Shown here piece by piece: positions 57,074-57,463 of a stretch of DNA of 57,463 bases. A program made the translations under genes and the position numbers. The DNA is taken from the NCBI GenBank assembly GCA_030064845.1, contig JASJEC010000040.1, forward strand, positions 1 to 57,463. The letters are read 5' to 3'. The number at the start of each line of letters is the position of its first letter. Position 1 is the stretch's first letter. This stretch comes from Kiloniellales bacterium (lineage in GTDB: Bacteria > Pseudomonadota > Alphaproteobacteria > Kiloniellales > JAKSDN01). Below the pieces are notes generated by a model. That model was given only the letters and a program-made list of their open reading frames with translations. It ran no database searches and was not told the origin of the DNA.

Positions 57074-57463
57074 TCAACCGGCCAGCAGCAGAAGCAGCAG
57101 GCCGGCCACGACCAGGGCGACGCCGGCCAGCTCCTTCCGATTGCTGCGCTCGCGAAAGACCAGCGCCGAGGCGATGAAGGTGAAGACCAGCTCGATCTGG
57201 CCGAGGGCCCTGACATAGGCGGCGTTCTGGATCGTCATGGCGATGAACCAGCAGGCCGAGGCGGTCACGCCGACCACGCCGATCCAGGCCGCCTGGCGCC
57301 AGGAGCCGGCGACCCGGCCAAGGGTCGCGGGCTCACGCCAGGCGAACCAGGCGGTCATGGCGAAGGTCTGGAAGACCGTGACGCAGGCCAGGGTGAAGGC
57401 GGCCTGAACCAGGAAGCCCTCGCCGCCGAGCGAGAGCGAGGCCGCGCGGTAGCAGACCGCCGA
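57074..57463 (-). CDS. EamA/DMT family transporter, C-terminal part (cut by window edge)
   Basis: Only the last 129 residues are visible; the frame stays open to the window end. Four hydrophobic helices (FLVQAAFTLACVTVFQTFAM, AAWIGVVGVTASACWFIAM, VRALGQIELVFTFIASALVF, LAGVALVVAGLLLLLLAG) form the second EamA repeat. The motif ALGQIELVFTFIASALVFRERSNRKELAG is typical of DMT exporters or permeases. Substrate unknown. 32 bp upstream of the MOSC gene, same strand. Confidence 0.85.
   Translation of the reverse strand, partial: SAVCYRAASLSLGGEGFLVQAAFTLACVTVFQTFAMTAWFAWREPATLGRVAGSWRQAAWIGVVGVTASACWFIAMTIQNAAYVRALGQIELVFTFIASALVFRERSNRKELAGVALVVAGLLLLLLAG

Overview
The window is GC-rich, densely packed chromosomal DNA from an alphaproteobacterium. 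The evidence is a CcrM-type GANTC methyltransferase, a DUF4167 gene after prfA-prmC, DUF1178 and RHH_4 proteins, a dual cold-shock-domain protein, and the gene orders aroK-aroB-CorC | xerD and rodZ-like-ispG-hisS. A Rhodospirillales/Kiloniellales-like marine or soil bacterium fits best, but this is inference; no rRNA or tRNA gene was seen. There is no phage, IS element or CRISPR. Most of the window is core metabolism, with accessory pieces between.

Layout. 1-8 kb: tail of an FAD oxidoreductase; a translationally coupled pair of rSAM/selenodomain-associated glycosyltransferases; a PA0069-type radical SAM protein; a CPA2 antiporter; rnhB; ccrM, with four GANTC sites at its 5' end; fetAB; a dual cold-shock protein. 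8-13.8 kb: glpD followed by an in-frame scar that joins the N-terminus of a GlpS-like ATPase to the C-terminus of a GlpV-like binding protein, i.e. a collapsed glycerol-uptake operon; a DUF2889 gene; a phytanoyl-CoA dioxygenase-like gene running into a dispersed palindrome; a CorC-like transporter. 13.8-25.3 kb: aroB-aroK diverging from a small membrane protein, an alpha-solenoid secreted protein and xerD; then malyl-CoA lyase, an orphan His-rich ZnuA, tenA and thiY under a TPP riboswitch, a small exported protein, a glyoxalase-like gene and accA.

25.4-30.8 kb is a tight operon: an acyl-CoA dehydrogenase-fold protein lacking both known catalytic glutamates but carrying the Arg/Gln pair expected of 3-sulfinopropionyl-CoA desulfinases, a ThDP 2-oxoacid enzyme, a fold-I aminotransferase and a TTC38-like TPR protein. 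Together they look like a pathway for a (sulfinated) amino acid and are the best candidate for an undescribed system here. 30.9-37 kb: secA, a parvulin, argJ (with a possible ATC start), mutT, a block of nested hairpins, and an RHH regulator.

37.4-57.5 kb: an NDUFAF5-like methyltransferase, comF, a degenerate peroxiredoxin fused to a 2OG-Fe(II) oxygenase with an unknown coupled partner, grxC-nitrilase, small conserved proteins, ubiG diverging from lysC, then rodZ-like-ispG-hisS-hemA-prfA-prmC with start/stop overlaps, the DUF4167 gene, a patatin-like phospholipase, a MOSC protein and a truncated DMT transporter.
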